Under the pieces are notes generated by a model. It made no database searches. It was not told where the DNA came from and saw only the letters and a program-made list of their open reading frames with translations. 64,000 nt of DNA from assembly GCA_040080965.1 (NCBI GenBank), contig JBEBHH010000003.1, positions 1 to 64,000 on the forward strand, read 5' to 3'. Position numbers and translations under genes: made by a program. This stretch comes from SHZI01 sp040080965. Lineage in GTDB: Bacteria > Pseudomonadota > Gammaproteobacteria > Steroidobacterales > GCA-2729495. Position 1 is the first letter of the stretch, and every line of letters starts with the position of its first letter. This document shows, piece after piece, positions 63,057 to 64,000 of this stretch.

Positions 63057-63791
63057 CTACGTGAAGATCAGTTTGAATCCGGCGATCGTCAGCACGATCG
63101 CGAGGAGGCGCTTGATTGCGAGGTGCGGCAGGCGCTGGCTGCCGAAATAAGAGCCGATGGTGCCGCCAATCACGACGGCGACCACGAGGGCCCATGCAAA
63201 TGCGGGGAAGGACTTCGTGGCCGTGAAGTTGCCTGCGAGTCCCGAGGCCGAATTGAGCAGGATGAAGGGCGCCGAGACCGCTGCAGCAGATTTGGTGCGC
63301 GCCCAGTGCATGAGGATCAGTAACGGGGTCAGAAAGATGCCGCCGCCTGTGCCCGTCAGCCCCGAGAGCAGCCCAAGCAGGCTGCCCGCACCGAGGGCGA
63401 CCAGCCGCGGCGGCAGGCGCGGCTCACTTTCGGCCGGAGGGCGCAGCAGGAACTGGATTGCGGACAGCAACAAGACGACGCCCACCACCAACTTGAAGAT
63501 GTGTGTAGGCAGGTTCAGGTACCCGCCGACGAAGGCGAAGGGCACTGAAAGCAGCGCAAACGGCCAGAACAGTGGCCACGAAAAATGACCCGCCCGCCAG
63601 AACTGGAACGTGCCGATCGAGGCCACGAGGATGTTCAGCGCCAGGGCGATCGGCTTGATCTCTGCCGGCGCCACGCTGAGCAGGGACATTACCGCGATGT
63701 AGCCCGAAGCCCCGGCGTGGCCCACCGAGGAGTAGAGCACGGCAACGGCGAAGACGGCGGCGGTCAGGATCCAGAGCGTATCGGGGGTCAT
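63057..63791 (-). CDS. TauE/SafE-family permease
   Basis: A 244-residue inner-membrane protein with about seven to eight helices. The family repeats are LYSSVGHAGASGYIAVMSLL and GLLSGLTGTGGGIFLTPLLI. TauE/SafE members move sulfite, sulfonates and other small anions. The ATG at 63791 lies eight bases downstream of a ModE box, and the ModE-type gene lies just upstream on the same strand. Transport of molybdate, tungstate or a related oxyanion is a reasonable inference here. Sulfur anions remain possible. The receptor gene follows after 18 bp. Confidence 0.88.
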   Translation of the reverse strand: MTPDTLWILTAAVFAVAVLYSSVGHAGASGYIAVMSLLSVAPAEIKPIALALNILVASIGTFQFWRAGHFSWPLFWPFALLSVPFAFVGGYLNLPTHIFKLVVGVVLLLSAIQFLLRPPAESEPRLPPRLVALGAGSLLGLLSGLTGTGGGIFLTPLLILMHWARTKSAAAVSAPFILLNSASGLAGNFTATKSFPAFAWALVVAVVIGGTIGSYFGSQRLPHLAIKRLLAIVLTIAGFKLIFT

Positions 63792-63798
63792 GGGGTTT

Positions 63799-63848
63799 CG
63801 TTATGTTCCGAAGGACATAACGCTAATCGTTGCAGCAGCCTGAGTCAA
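63799..63848 (-). promoter_or_regulatory. Promoter with perfect ModE box upstream of the permease gene
   Basis: A perfect palindrome CGTTATGT-N8-ACATAACG (63799-63822) that matches the ModE consensus spacing exactly. On the minus strand a TTGACT -35-like hexamer (63848-63843) lies upstream. A poor TAGCGT follows at 17 bp and overlaps the box. The box ends eight bases before the permease ATG. Binding there would block transcription start and translation initiation. Confidence 0.82.
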
Positions 63849-63858
63849 CTGCCGCAAA

Positions 63859-64000
63859 TCACCCGTTCCGCGGCCCCTTTCGTCCGGCGAGGAGCCGGGA
63901 GATCGTCCGGAACTCGGCCGAGCCCGAAACGACGCGCATGAGCTTCTCATAATCGTCCAGGACGCGGAGGCCGAGCGGCGTGATCTCGGCGCCCCCGCCG
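63859..64000 (-). CDS. ModE-type winged-helix regulator, C-terminal end only
   Basis: Only the last 46 codons are in the window; the gene continues past 64000. The visible part, GGGGAEITPLGLRVLDDYEK followed by LMRVVSGSAEFRTISRLL, matches the end of the ModE N-terminal DNA-binding domain (GGGGAxLTxxGxxLLxxY). The stop comes about 35 residues after that motif, so the protein lacks the C-terminal Mop/TOBE domains that bind molybdate in E. coli ModE. It precedes the permease and receptor genes, whose control regions carry ModE boxes. Confidence 0.8.
   Translation of the reverse strand, partial: GGGAEITPLGLRVLDDYEKLMRVVSGSAEFRTISRLLAGRKGPRNG

Overview
The window is a GC-rich (roughly two-thirds G+C by eye), gene-dense chromosomal segment with no rRNA, tRNA, CRISPR array, integrase or insertion-sequence transposase that I can see. 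An aceB-aceA-aceK glyoxylate operon, purT, TonB-dependent and MFS transport, multihaem cytochromes, a HiPIP, and REP-like palindromes starting GTAGGAGCG all fit a gammaproteobacterium. The REP style and lifestyle genes suggest the Xanthomonadales/Nevskiales/Steroidobacterales side. That placement is inference.

Layout. 0-8 kb, mostly minus strand: LuxR-type regulator, GST and sirtuin, a degenerate HD-GYP protein, a cytochrome c'/dihaem cytochrome pair, an alpha/beta hydrolase and an alanine-repeat lipoprotein. 8-11.4 kb: TetR plus DHA2-type MFS pump, a membrane protein and an EVE-domain protein. 11.4-17.8 kb: a RamB/DUF3612-like regulator divergent from aceBAK, with three TGTGAAATTT repeats exactly 14 bp apart between them. 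17.8-22.1 kb: a hypothetical protein, an MFS transporter, a retropepsin-like protein and an S9 peptidase. 22.2-33.2 kb: a Zn/Cd/Pb P-type ATPase, a DNA alkylation-repair pair (Ada-AlkA fusion and Ogt), a cyclic-nucleotide-binding protein, a phosphoesterase, and a long MerR regulator divergent from a heterodimeric ABC exporter. The ATPase and exporter share a MerR-type operator. 33.2-44.2 kb: purT, a second hydrolase, an octahaem cytochrome with TPRs, two UbiD-family decarboxylases, a HAD phosphatase, an esterase and a CbiX-like secreted protein. 44.2-48.2 kb: ECF sigma/anti-sigma with a fasciclin protein, a serine hydrolase and a Cys-rich secreted protein. 48.3-52.2 kb: LysR, TauD-type dioxygenase and PQQ dehydrogenase. 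52.3-60.9 kb: a NYN/LOTUS protein, a five-gene minus-strand operon (Kef-type antiporter, carbonic-anhydrase-like protein, lipoprotein, DoxX-like protein, M48 protease), a DUF748 protein and a HiPIP. 60.9-64 kb: a ModE-type DNA-binding protein (cut by the window end), a TauE/SafE permease and a TonB-dependent receptor, with two near-consensus ModE boxes.

The most interesting signals are: (1) the ModE-box-controlled permease/TonB-receptor locus, a candidate outer-membrane molybdate or tungstate uptake system whose ModE appears to lack the oxyanion-binding domains; (2) a shared MerR operator linking two metal-type exporters 5 kb apart; (3) the 14-bp-phased repeats upstream of aceBAK; (4) a REP family whose GTAG end supplies the stop codon of several genes and which in one place is translated as part of a peptidase; (5) a carbonic-anhydrase-like protein without its catalytic dyad in an operon with a cation/proton antiporter.
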